This document shows, piece by piece, positions 1-7,548 of a stretch of 31,676 bases of DNA (positions are counted from its first letter, which is position 1; every line of letters begins with the position of its first letter). Under the pieces are notes generated by a model, which was given only the letters and a program-made list of their open reading frames with translations, was not told the DNA's origin and did not search any database. Where the stretch lies: assembly GCA_964429745.1 (NCBI GenBank), contig CAYSDI010000037.1:1-31676 (forward strand), written 5' to 3'. Source of the DNA: WGOA01 sp964429745 (GTDB lineage Bacteria > Bacteroidota > Bacteroidia > Chitinophagales > BACL12). A program made the translations under genes and the position numbers.

Positions 1-3
1 ACG

Positions 4-76
4 TGGTGCGAGCAGGAATCGAACCAGCGACACATGGATTTTCAGTCCATTGCTCTACCAACTGAGCTACCGCACC
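4..76 (-). tRNA. tRNA-Phe (GAA)
   Basis: Read on the minus strand this folds as a complete 73-nt tRNA. It has a 7-bp acceptor stem (GGTGCGG with TCGCACC, including one G-T pair), T8-A9, a D arm GCTC..GAGC, an anticodon loop CTGAAAA giving anticodon GAA, a T loop TTCGATT and discriminator A. The base after the discriminator starts CGT, so the 3' CCA is not encoded and must be added by the CCA-adding enzyme. One T-stem position is a T-T mismatch (GCTGG against CCTGC). It lies alone at the window edge with a -7-like promoter box about 27 nt upstream. Confidence 0.96.
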
Positions 77-82
77 AAGCCA

Positions 83-97
83 CCGTTTTGCAAACGG
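83..97. other. short inverted repeat in the tRNA-Phe leader
   Basis: CCGTTT and AAACGG (6 bp) are separated by TGC, between the proposed promoter box and the 5' end of the mature tRNA. It could be a small hairpin in the precursor leader; no function is established. Confidence 0.4.
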
Positions 98-102
98 GAG
101 CA

Positions 103-110
103 CAAATATA
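103..110 (-). promoter_or_regulatory. -7 box of the tRNA-Phe promoter
   Basis: On the minus strand the sequence is TATATTTG, a full match to the Bacteroidota -7 consensus TAnnTTTG, ending 26 nt before the tRNA 5' end. I see no TTG -33 element at the usual 17-23 nt spacing, so this rests on one box plus position. Confidence 0.45.
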
Positions 111-195
111 GGCAAAGACGGCACAACCGCACATGCTGACGCGGAAAAAGCCCACCTCGGTGAAATACCTTTGCAACTGGATCGCTCCCTCTACC

Positions 196-855
196 ATGAA
201 ACTAACCTGCCCCATTTTGCCCGGCTCCGTGGCTCGCTATTCAGTTTGCCTGCTCATCGTCCTACTGGGGGTTTCCCCTGGGCATTCTCCCAGCCTTTCT
301 GCCCAAACCATCGCTCCGGTTCCGGCAACTTCTGTTCCACAGGTTGAAACCGTGAAACCCACCCTGCCCAACCAGTTGCAATCGCTGATTGAACGGGCTG
401 CCACGCAGGAGGATTTCAGGGTCATCCGCCAAACGGCGCTGATGCAATTTCGGGCCAATCTGGTCGATTCGCTGGGGCGGATGCGAAAAGAGCAGGTTCG
501 CACCAAGACGCAAGTGTCCGATTTAGAAGCTCGGCTGAAAAAAACCGAGGAACTGCTGACCACCACGGAGACCAGCTACCAGGAAATCAGCACCCAGCGC
601 GAAAGCATGACGTTCCTTGGTCTTCCGATAAGCAAGGGCACCTACCAAAGCGTGGTGGGGGTTTTGATGGCTCTGCTGGCCGGGATTGCCGGAATTCTTT
701 ACTTCCGCTTCCGCAGCCGCAACGGAGAGACTTCGCGGGTTGAAAAACTGCTGCTCGAAACGCAGGAGGAATTCGAACAATACAAAAAACGTGCCATTGA
801 TCGCGAACAGCGGCTAAAACGGGAGCTCCAGGACGAATTGAACAAACGTTCATAG
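196..855 (+). CDS. small membrane-anchored coiled-coil protein, function unknown
   Basis: 219 aa from the ATG at 196. An upstream in-frame ATG at 133 exists, but starting at 196 gives a normal N-terminal signal-like hydrophobic stretch (about residues 14-30, ending near an SLSAQ cleavage-like site). Residues about 88-135 are heptad-rich, a likely coiled coil. A clear transmembrane helix at about 153-172 is followed by a charged, Glu/Lys/Arg-rich cytoplasmic tail. From memory, the arrangement and the tail motif YKKRAIDREQRLKRELQDE match a Bacteroidota family often labelled tRNA (guanine-N1)-methyltransferase in databases. Nothing here resembles the TrmD SPOUT fold, so I do not transfer that name. 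It may organise or scaffold something at the inner membrane; its role is unknown. Confidence 0.8.
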   Translation: MKLTCPILPGSVARYSVCLLIVLLGVSPGHSPSLSAQTIAPVPATSVPQVETVKPTLPNQLQSLIERAATQEDFRVIRQTALMQFRANLVDSLGRMRKEQVRTKTQVSDLEARLKKTEELLTTTETSYQEISTQRESMTFLGLPISKGTYQSVVGVLMALLAGIAGILYFRFRSRNGETSRVEKLLLETQEEFEQYKKRAIDREQRLKRELQDELNKRS

Positions 856-892
856 GGTACTGCTAAAAACCCCAAAGCTGGCACAAAGTAGC

Positions 893-1390
893 ATGGACAC
901 GGATAATCAGACCGAGCTTGCCGATGCGGTTCCGGCAGCTTTGCTGGAACAATGGCTTTGGACAGGGCCCGGATACCAGCCTGTGGTAGATTTTGGCGGT
1001 TGGCGCACAGCCCTGATGAATTTTGATCCCAAGTACCGGCCCAATGCGCTGCGCGTCATGGAGGCACACCGCGACACGGACGAGGTGTTTGTGTTGCTGC
1101 AGGGCAAATGCACGCTGTTTTTTGGGCAGGGTCAAGTGGAGTTGGGCGGTTTAGCAGCCGCACATCTCTCTAACGCCATTGCCCGGGTTTACGCTGCCGA
1201 CATGCGCCCGGGTATTGTGTACAACGTGCGCAGAGGCGCCTTCCATACCCATGCGCTGAGCGAGGATGCCGTTGTGCTGGTGGTAGAGAACCGCGATACC
1301 GGCGACCACAACACCGATTTTTTGCCCATCAACGAGCAGGGCCTCCAGCAACTGGAGGCCCTGGCTCGCTGTTCATGGGCGTGGGATTAA
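893..1390 (+). CDS. cupin-fold protein, ureidoglycolate-lyase-like
   Basis: 165 aa. The middle shows a cupin pattern: AHRDTDEVFVLLQG (about residues 57-71) resembles cupin motif 1, and RGAFHTHAL (about 113-121) followed by a hydrophobic strand VVLVVENRDT resembles motif 2, with histidines and glutamate placed for metal or ligand binding. The family includes small cupins annotated as ureidoglycolate lyase-like or sugar-binding proteins. No purine-degradation genes are nearby, so the substrate cannot be inferred. It starts 37 nt after the upstream coiled-coil gene and could be co-transcribed with it. The next gene is convergent. Confidence 0.7.
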   Translation: MDTDNQTELADAVPAALLEQWLWTGPGYQPVVDFGGWRTALMNFDPKYRPNALRVMEAHRDTDEVFVLLQGKCTLFFGQGQVELGGLAAAHLSNAIARVYAADMRPGIVYNVRRGAFHTHALSEDAVVLVVENRDTGDHNTDFLPINEQGLQQLEALARCSWAWD

Positions 1391-1440
1391 AGCGATGAAG
1401 GCAGGCTCAAAGAAGCGCTGCTGCATCGTTAAGCACGGGG

Positions 1441-2136
1441 TTACTCCTCCTCCATCAATTTCTTGCGGTCCTTTATGGAGAAGGAAATCTTACGGTTTAT
1501 GCCTTCTTGACGATACGCAAGCGTCTTTTCGGCCATCAAGTTCATCGACTTTATCACGCCTACCCCCGAATCGGCAAATTGTATGGTACTGTCCTTTTTA
1601 AAGCCCAATTGAGCAGCATCATTGACTGCTTTCAAATCGCTGCTTAAGAACACGAACTGCCAGCCCCCGCCCTGCATACGCTCTATCAATTGCGTTACTT
1701 CGGCTTTATTGAACTGGCTACTTGAATTTTCCTGGCCATCAGTCATGCACACAAACAAGACTTTGTCCGGCCGTGTGTCTGGTGAGGCAGAGGCAATATC
1801 CAAAGCAGTGCTGGTAATGGCTTTTCCGAGGGCATCCAATAAGGGCGTTCCACCCCTGGGACTATAGGTTTGTTCATTCAGAGGGGGTACCTCCGCTAAG
1901 GCTTTAAAATGGTGAATCACCTCAAAAGCATTCTGTGTATCAAACTGGATTTGCGTCAGGGTGGCCTTTCCCGGCAGCGATTGCTGGATGCGCAAATATT
2001 CGTTCCACCCGCCGATTACGTCTTGGCGAACGGAAGCCATAGAGCCGCTGCGATCTAACAACAAGACCAGATGGGTGCTCTCTGCGGGCTGAGAGGTTGT
2101 GGGTTGCGAATTGGTTTGATTAGGTTGGGTACTCAT
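1441..2136 (-). CDS. von Willebrand factor type A domain protein
   Basis: 231 aa from the ATG at 2136. The reading frame is open further upstream, but that extension looks non-coding and is Pro/Gly-rich. After a Ser/Thr/Gln/Asn-rich N-terminus (residues 1-21) comes a vWA domain with a complete metal-ion-dependent adhesion site: D28-x-S30-x-S32, T97 in RGGTPLLDA, and D133 in MTDGQE. There is no signal peptide or membrane segment, so it is probably cytoplasmic. It resembles stand-alone vWA proteins of the VWA-2 or TerY kind. No MoxR ATPase or ter gene is adjacent, so its partner is unknown. Confidence 0.85.
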   Translation of the reverse strand: MSTQPNQTNSQPTTSQPAESTHLVLLLDRSGSMASVRQDVIGGWNEYLRIQQSLPGKATLTQIQFDTQNAFEVIHHFKALAEVPPLNEQTYSPRGGTPLLDALGKAITSTALDIASASPDTRPDKVLFVCMTDGQENSSSQFNKAEVTQLIERMQGGGWQFVFLSSDLKAVNDAAQLGFKKDSTIQFADSGVGVIKSMNLMAEKTLAYRQEGINRKISFSIKDRKKLMEEE

Positions 2137-2578
2137 TACATGTGTATTGAAAAGGTTAGAAAATGAGAGTTTGCCTGGACCGGCGAGCGGCCCGGGGGGG
2201 GGAATGTGCAGTTGCACAGACAAGAAAACTAGTTGGAATGTCCTGGAGAGGGTTGTCCCCAGGTACAGTGATAAACTGTTTCTCAATTAATTCGATAATC
2301 GCTTAGCAAACAACCTCACCACCATTTTTTTTCTCCATTTGACCAATTCTCCTGGCAAATCATTGACCCAACCCGGAAAATATCCTTCCAACTCAAGGGT
2401 CTTCTTTTACCATTCAGGGTTGTAAATGCACCACTGACCCATTTTGGCCTGGCGTCCGTCTAAGTCCCACGGCAATTTAGCAGCGCAAAACCGCTCAGCC
2501 CTTTGGCTGCATGCTGCGGTTGAGCCCCTCCTGCGGATAGAGCCCGACGGAGCACATTAGCCCAAAAAAACTTCGATC
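2137..2578. other. 442-bp divergent intergenic region
   Basis: This region separates the vWA gene (minus) from the TonB-dependent receptor (plus). I found no convincing gene and no full promoter in either direction. It holds a run of nine G (2194-2202), about 60 nt upstream of the vWA start, and a hairpin-forming segment at 2489-2521. Confidence 0.6.
2489..2521. promoter_or_regulatory. imperfect hairpin upstream of the TonB-dependent receptor
   Basis: AACCGC (2489-2494) pairs with GCGGTT (2516-2521), and inside it CAGCC (2496-2500) pairs with GGCTG (2505-2509) around the loop CTTT. It lies 57 nt upstream of the receptor ATG and has no U-tract, so a leader element or an operator fits better than a terminator. 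This is sequence complementarity only. Confidence 0.3.
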
Positions 2579-4939
2579 ATGTTTTTGCGCACCTTTCTTC
2601 TTGCTACCCTGCTGCACCCCCTGTTGGCGGCGCAGGCCCAACAAACCATTCGCGGCCAGGTCCTGGACGAACAGTCCACCGCGCCCCTGCCCGGGGTGAC
2701 CGTGATCGTTTCCGGCACCGATCCTCTGATTGGCACCTCCACTGACCTGGACGGCAATTTTGTGCTTCCGGGAGTTTCCGTGGGAAGGGCCGATGTGGTC
2801 TTCAGCTACATTGGTTATGAACCCCGGACCTTGTCGGGAGTATTGGTCAACGCCGGCAAAGAGACCGTGCTGACCATTAACCTGACCGAAAAAGTACAAG
2901 CGCTGGACGCGGTCGTTGTCAAAGCAGACAACGGTACGCCCGGCGAAGCGCTCAACGATATGGCCACGGTGAGTGTGCGCCAGTTGTCGGTTGACGAGGC
3001 GCGTCGCTATTCCGGCACCCGCTCGGACCCGTCGCGGATGGCCCAAAACTTTGCCGGCGTTTCCTCGCCGGGCGATGACCGCAACGACATCATCATCCGG
3101 GGCAACTCGCCGGCCGGGGTGCTCTGGCGCATGGAAGGCATCGACATTCCGAACCCGAGCCACTTCGGAACGCTCGGGGCCACCGGTGGCCCGGTCACGA
3201 TCCTAAACACGAATAACCTCAGCGACGCCGATTTTTTTACCGGGGCCTTTCCCGCAGAATACGGCAACGCTACTGCCGGCGTCTTTGATTTAGGCCTGCG
3301 AAATGGCAATACCGGCAAACACGAGTTCTTGGGACAGATTGGCTTCAACGGCTTTGAAGCCGGCGCTGAAGGACCGCTGGGCAACAACAAGAAGAGCTCC
3401 TATGTAGTCAACTACCGCTATTCCACGTTAGGCGTTCTGGAGGCCATGGGGCTTGATTTTGGCACGGGTTCCAGCATTCCGCAGTACCAGGACGTCACCT
3501 TTAAACTCAATCTGCCCACCGAAAAAGCTGGCCGCTTTACGCTGTTTGGCTTTGGCGGGTTGAGCTACATCGAGTTTTTGTCCAGCCAAAAAGAAGTGGA
3601 TGCCGAAGCTGTTTTCGGCGACGATGGGTACGACCAGGTCTTCCGTTCCAACACGGGCATGGTGGGGCTGAACCACACCTACTTTTTTAACCCGAATACC
3701 TACGGCCGATTTTCACTGGCGGTGTCAGGCTTTCAAAGCACGGGCGACATCGACTCGATCAACACCGAAGACCTGACCCAGCTCATTGACCTGACGGACT
3801 TTGACTACGGCCAGCTCCGCTACACGGCCAGCTACGAACTGAACCGAAAGTTCAACGCGCGCAACAAGCTCAACGCCGGCATAACGGCCGATTTGTTTGC
3901 CCTCAACCTGGACGAGCGCACCTTGTTGGAAGGAGCGCAGCGGCCTATAACGGCCTTTGATGGAAACGCCGGTTATCTGCGCGGCTGGGCACAGTGGCAA
4001 CACCGCTTCAGCGATGCCTTTTCGCTCAACGGCGGCGTGCACGGCAGTTATTTTCTTCTGAACGAAACTGGTATGGTGGAACCGCGGGCAAGCCTGCGCT
4101 ACCGCCTTGGCAACAGCCAGAGCCTGAACTTCGGAGCGGGGCTGCACAGCCAGTTGCAACCGCTTGAAGTGTACTTCACGGAATCCCGCTTGCCCGACGG
4201 CAGCACGATTCAGACCAACCGCGAGCTTGATCTGTTCAAAAGCGTCCACCTGGTTGCTGGGTACGACAAGCTCATCGGCGAGCGCTTGCGCCTCAAAGTA
4301 GAAGGCTATTACCAATACCTCTACGATGCCGCCGTAGAACAACGCGCCAGCAGCTTCTCCATGCTCAACGCCGGCGCAGACTTCGGCTTCCCCAACAACG
4401 ACAGCCTAGTCAACGAAGGCACGGGCCGCAACATGGGGGTTGAACTGACCCTGGAGCGCTACCTGAACAAAGGCTGGTACCTGCTTAGCACGGTGTCCAT
4501 CTACGACGCCCGCTACACCGCCAGCGACGGCGCGGAGCGCAACACCGCCTTCAATGGCAACTACATCGCCAACGTTTTAGGCGGCAAAGAATTTGCGCTG
4601 GGGAAGGGCCATTCCATCGGCCTCGACAGCAAGGTAACCCTTGGGGGTGGTCGTCGCTATACGCCCATTGACCTCGAGGCTTCGCGCATCGCCGACCGTG
4701 AAATAAGACTGGATGACGTGGCCTACAGCGAACAATTCGACCCCTACTTCCGCCTGGATCTGAAATTGAGCTACAGCCTGGAAGGCAAAAAAGCCACTCA
4801 GAAGTTCTCGGTTGACCTCCAAAACCTGAGCGGCCAGGAAAACGTGTTCAGCCAGTCTTACAACCGATTGTCGCAAGACCTGAACACCCGCTACCAGCTC
4901 GGATTCTTCCCAGACATTCAGTACCGCGTGCTCTTCTGA
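2579..4939 (+). CDS. TonB-dependent receptor with carboxypeptidase-regulatory-like domain
   Basis: 786 aa outer-membrane receptor. The signal peptide ends near AAQAQ (about residue 20). Residues about 23-105 form the carboxypeptidase D regulatory-like beta-sandwich usual in Bacteroidota receptors (IRGQVLDEQS.. GVTVIV.. DLDGNFVLPGV.. FSYIGYEP). A plug domain follows (about 120-235) with the typical IIIRGNSPAGVLWRMEGIDI and NNLSDADFFTGAFPAEYGNA stretches. The rest is beta-barrel, ending in the C-terminal aromatic residue expected for BAM recognition (YRVLF). No SusD-like lipoprotein is adjacent, so this is not a classical polysaccharide utilisation locus and the substrate is unknown. It is followed after 175 nt by a LytS/LytTR pair on the same strand that might sense or regulate it. 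Confidence 0.93.
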   Translation: MFLRTFLLATLLHPLLAAQAQQTIRGQVLDEQSTAPLPGVTVIVSGTDPLIGTSTDLDGNFVLPGVSVGRADVVFSYIGYEPRTLSGVLVNAGKETVLTINLTEKVQALDAVVVKADNGTPGEALNDMATVSVRQLSVDEARRYSGTRSDPSRMAQNFAGVSSPGDDRNDIIIRGNSPAGVLWRMEGIDIPNPSHFGTLGATGGPVTILNTNNLSDADFFTGAFPAEYGNATAGVFDLGLRNGNTGKHEFLGQIGFNGFEAGAEGPLGNNKKSSYVVNYRYSTLGVLEAMGLDFGTGSSIPQYQDVTFKLNLPTEKAGRFTLFGFGGLSYIEFLSSQKEVDAEAVFGDDGYDQVFRSNTGMVGLNHTYFFNPNTYGRFSLAVSGFQSTGDIDSINTEDLTQLIDLTDFDYGQLRYTASYELNRKFNARNKLNAGITADLFALNLDERTLLEGAQRPITAFDGNAGYLRGWAQWQHRFSDAFSLNGGVHGSYFLLNETGMVEPRASLRYRLGNSQSLNFGAGLHSQLQPLEVYFTESRLPDGSTIQTNRELDLFKSVHLVAGYDKLIGERLRLKVEGYYQYLYDAAVEQRASSFSMLNAGADFGFPNNDSLVNEGTGRNMGVELTLERYLNKGWYLLSTVSIYDARYTASDGAERNTAFNGNYIANVLGGKEFALGKGHSIGLDSKVTLGGGRRYTPIDLEASRIADREIRLDDVAYSEQFDPYFRLDLKLSYSLEGKKATQKFSVDLQNLSGQENVFSQSYNRLSQDLNTRYQLGFFPDIQYRVLF

Positions 4940-5030
4940 ACGGGCCTGTGCCGGGAGCCGGGCAGCTTAACGGTCAGCCGGGCGGCACTGCATTCGACAC
5001 GGGCAGCTCGATGACCATACGAACTGCTCT

Positions 5031-5072
5031 GGCAGCCGGGCGGTCAGCCAGTATTCTGGCGGCCCGGCTGCC
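5031..5072. promoter_or_regulatory. long GC-rich hairpin between the receptor and lytS
   Basis: A perfect 11-bp inverted repeat, GGCAGCCGGGC (5031-5041) and GCCCGGCTGCC (5062-5072), encloses a second perfect 5-bp stem, GCCAG and CTGGC, with loop TATT. No T-run follows, so it is not a typical intrinsic terminator for the receptor gene. It ends 13 nt before a -7-like box for the kinase gene, so it may be an operator or an mRNA 3'-end stabiliser. The octamer GGTCAGCC occurs in it (5042-5049) and again 70 bp upstream (4972-4979). Confidence 0.5.
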
Positions 5073-5085
5073 GCACGCAGGCCCC

Positions 5086-5093
5086 TATCTTTG
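5086..5093 (+). promoter_or_regulatory. -7 box of the lytS-lytTR promoter
   Basis: TATCTTTG matches the Bacteroidota -7 consensus TAnnTTTG exactly and lies 21 nt before the kinase ATG at 5115. No TTG -33 element stands at the usual spacing; that position is taken by the right arm of the hairpin at 5031-5072, which may suggest activator dependence. Confidence 0.45.
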
Positions 5094-5114
5094 CCCTACC
5101 CGCAGACTTTGCCC

Positions 5115-6179
5115 ATGCGCTTCCGCAATCCCCATATCGGCTTCGATGACCGGCTGTTCACAGCATTCGGAATCCCGCTCATCGGTATCCTGATTCCATT
5201 GGTTTTTGGCGGCATCTATTTTGACGAAGGAGCTGTCTATTGGATCAATGTGGGCGTTTCCTGCATCTACACCGCCATTTACTGGTTTACTGCCCGGGCC
5301 CTGATGATCCGCTTGCATCGCCAGTACCCGGAGGCGGAGCAACTGGGGCTTCGGGTGCGCCGGCTGGCGGCGTTGTTCGTTCCTTTTATCATCGCCATCT
5401 GCCTGTTGAGTTACTTGGTGATACCGGAAGCATACGGGGCAAAAACCAATTTTCTCCAAAGCGTCCTGATGAGCACCATCCTGACGGTCAGCGTGGCCTC
5501 CATCTATGAAAGTGTGTACCTGCTGCACCGCTACCGCGAAGTTCAATTGGAACGGGAGCAACTGCTGCGCGAGCGCGTGCAAACCGAACTGGAAGCCCTT
5601 CGAAATCAGGTAAACCCGCATTTCTTGTTCAACAGCCTCAACACACTCGCCGACCTGATCAGCGAAGATGCCGTGCGCGCCGAGCAATACGTTCAGGAGT
5701 TGAGCAAGGTGTACCGCTACGTGCTGGAAATCCAAACCCGCGAACTGATCCCGATGCAGGAAGAGCTCGATTTTCTGCATTCCTACCTCTACTTGCTGCG
5801 CACCCGCTTTGGCGATAAAATCCAGGTGCATTTCGCCATTCCCGAAAACTTATACAATCGGCACATCGTGCCGTTGTCGCTGCAATTGCTGTTTGAAAAC
5901 GCCATCAAGCACAACGTGGTTTCAGAGGCGCGGCCCTTGCACATTGACGTGTACAGCGAAAATGGCGTCGATCTGGTGGTGCGAAACAATTTTCAGCCCC
6001 GCCAACACCCGGTCAATGGCCATGACCATTCCACCAAAAAAGGCCTGGACAATTTGCGCAACCGCTACCGGCTCCTGGCTAACCGCGCTGTAGAAACGCT
6101 GGCCACGACCACAAGTTTTACTGTGGTAGTTCCCACCCTGTCCACAGCCGAATCCCTGGTCGCGAATTTCTCCAAATGA
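5115..6179 (+). CDS. LytS-family membrane sensor histidine kinase
   Basis: 354 aa from the ATG at 5115. The frame also allows a TTG start at 5091, but 5115 follows the -7 box at a sensible distance. About four transmembrane helices lie in residues 10-140, without a large extracellular sensor domain. A short coiled linker (REVQLEREQLLRERVQTE) leads to the His_kinase domain: QVNPHFLFNSLN with phospho-acceptor H169, the N-box FENAIKHN around N262, and a glycine motif KKGLDNLRNRY near residue 308. This is the degenerate ATPase layout of the LytS/YehU class. Its stop overlaps the start of the response regulator (ATGA), so the two are translationally coupled. The signal is unknown. Confidence 0.93.
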   Translation: MRFRNPHIGFDDRLFTAFGIPLIGILIPLVFGGIYFDEGAVYWINVGVSCIYTAIYWFTARALMIRLHRQYPEAEQLGLRVRRLAALFVPFIIAICLLSYLVIPEAYGAKTNFLQSVLMSTILTVSVASIYESVYLLHRYREVQLEREQLLRERVQTELEALRNQVNPHFLFNSLNTLADLISEDAVRAEQYVQELSKVYRYVLEIQTRELIPMQEELDFLHSYLYLLRTRFGDKIQVHFAIPENLYNRHIVPLSLQLLFENAIKHNVVSEARPLHIDVYSENGVDLVVRNNFQPRQHPVNGHDHSTKKGLDNLRNRYRLLANRAVETLATTTSFTVVVPTLSTAESLVANFSK

Positions 6180-7040
6180 ACACACTCATTCTAGAAGACG
6201 AATTTCCCGCAGCCAACCGGCTTCAACGACTGATCGCGCGCTGCGATCCGGGTTTGCGCATCACAGGGGTGCTGGACAGCGTGGAGGCAGCGGTGGAAAG
6301 GTTTCGGCTCGGGGAGCAACCGGATCTCTTATTCGCCGACATTCACCTGGCCGATGGGCTGAGCTTTGAAATTTTTCGGCAGGTGCCCGTGGACTGCCCG
6401 GTCATCTTCACCACGGCCTACGACGAGTACACGCTCCGCGCCTTCAAACTCAACAGCGTGGACTACCTGCTCAAACCTATTGACGAACAAGGCTTGCGCG
6501 ATGCCCTGGACAAGTTTCGCCGTTACCACTTGCGCAATGCCAGCGGAAAAGAGAGCGGCGCNNNNNNNNNNNNNNNNNNNNNNNNNNNNNNNNNNNNNNN
6601 NNNNNNNNNNNNNNNNNNNNNNNNNNNNNNNNNNNNNNNNNNNNNNNNNNNNNNNNNNNNNCCTGATTCGCCAGCTGCTCGAAGGTTGGGGTCAACCGCG
6701 TTACCGCCAGCGCTTCTTGCTGCGCCGCGGCGAGCGCTTGGACTACCTGGCCACCCACGAAGTGGCCTACACGTATTCCGATCAGGGGCTGACCCATTTG
6801 GTGGACCTGCGCGGACACCGCGACTTGCTGGATCGCACCCTGGAGGAGCTGGAACAAGAATTGGACCCCACACAGTTTTTCCGCATCAGCCGCAAATGTA
6901 TAGTAGCCCTTCCAGCCATTAAAGGCATCCATAAGTATTTCTCTGGAAGACTAAAGTTGGACCTGGACCCTACCCCTCCGTTTGACGTGCTGGTCAGCCG
7001 GGACCGGGTAGAGGGCTTTCAATCTTGGTTGGATCGCTAA
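6176..7040 (+). CDS. LytTR-family response regulator, interrupted by an assembly gap
   Basis: Partner of the kinase that overlaps it by 4 nt. The receiver domain (residues 1-120) has the acidic pair E7/D8, the phospho-acceptor D55 in LLFADIHLADG, T in FTTAYDEY and the K-P motif LLKPIDEQG. After the gap an intact LytTR DNA-binding domain follows (RYRQRFLLRRGERLDYLATHEVAYTYSD.. FFRISRKCIV.. VLVSRDRVEGFQSWL). The two halves are in different frames only because the gap is a nominal 100 N; a true missing length that is a multiple of three, including zero, restores one frame. I therefore call one intact gene and not a pseudogene. Confidence 0.88.
6562..6661. other. assembly gap 1 (100 N)
   Basis: Exactly 100 unknown bases between the receiver and LytTR domains. 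Unlike the other two gaps I see no obvious tandem repeat in the flanks. The linker on the right flank (LIRQLLEGWGQPRYRQRF) already resembles a complete LytTR linker, so little sequence may be missing. Confidence 0.99.
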
Positions 7041-7074
7041 CTTGCGGGATATTACAGCTCTGCCAAATGATACC

Positions 7075-7479
7075 ATGATCACGCTTACCACGCCGGCACT
7101 GCTTTTTCCGGCCATTTCGCTGCTTTTGCTCGCCTACACCAACCGCTTTTTGGTGGTAGCACAACTCATTCGCTCGCTCTCCAGCAGCATGGACGACGCC
7201 AACCGCCGCACCGTGCACCGGCAAATTACCACGCTCAAACGACGTGTTTATCTTATAAAAGTTATGCAAATCTTTGGCGTGGTGTCGTTTTTGCTTTGCA
7301 CGGTTTCCATGTTCCTGATCTTTCTGGAACTGCCCGTTTGGGGCTCCTGGCTCTTTGGCATTTCCATTCTGTCACTGTCCATTTCGCTGGTGTACTCGCT
7401 GTACGAAATCGGCATTTCCACCCAGGCGCTAAACATCATCTTGGACGACCTCAACCTCTTTGAAGGCGACAAGCGCTGA
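7075..7479 (+). CDS. DUF2721 family membrane protein
   Basis: 134 aa from the ATG at 7075; an in-frame TTG at 7042 is less likely. It begins with TPALLFPAISLLLLAYTNRFLVVAQLIR, typical of DUF2721, followed by a basic segment (RRTVHRQITTLKRRVYLIK) and two closely spaced transmembrane helices (about residues 60-110). Three helices in total are predicted by eye. The function of the family is not established. It starts 34 nt after the response regulator and may be read through from that operon. Confidence 0.8.
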   Translation: MITLTTPALLFPAISLLLLAYTNRFLVVAQLIRSLSSSMDDANRRTVHRQITTLKRRVYLIKVMQIFGVVSFLLCTVSMFLIFLELPVWGSWLFGISILSLSISLVYSLYEIGISTQALNIILDDLNLFEGDKR

Positions 7480-7514
7480 GCGAGCAGTAGGCTGTCAACC
7501 GCACTTCGGGGCGT

Positions 7515-7542
7515 GCTTCTGATGGCGCGCCTGACCAGAAGC
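7515..7542. terminator. possible hairpin between convergent genes
   Basis: GCTTCTG (7515-7521) and CAGAAGC (7536-7542) form a 7-bp stem in the 69-bp space between two converging genes. There is no T-run on either side, so a terminator role is only suggested by position. Confidence 0.3.
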
Positions 7543-7548
7543 GCAGCC

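Noticed and set aside
1395..1867. Short plus-strand open frames over the 3' part of the vWA gene
   Set aside because: They are antisense to the vWA domain and have no supporting feature.
2495..3163. A 222-codon open frame opposite the TonB-dependent receptor
   Set aside because: It is a low-complexity Gly/Arg/His-rich frame antisense to conserved plug-domain sequence.
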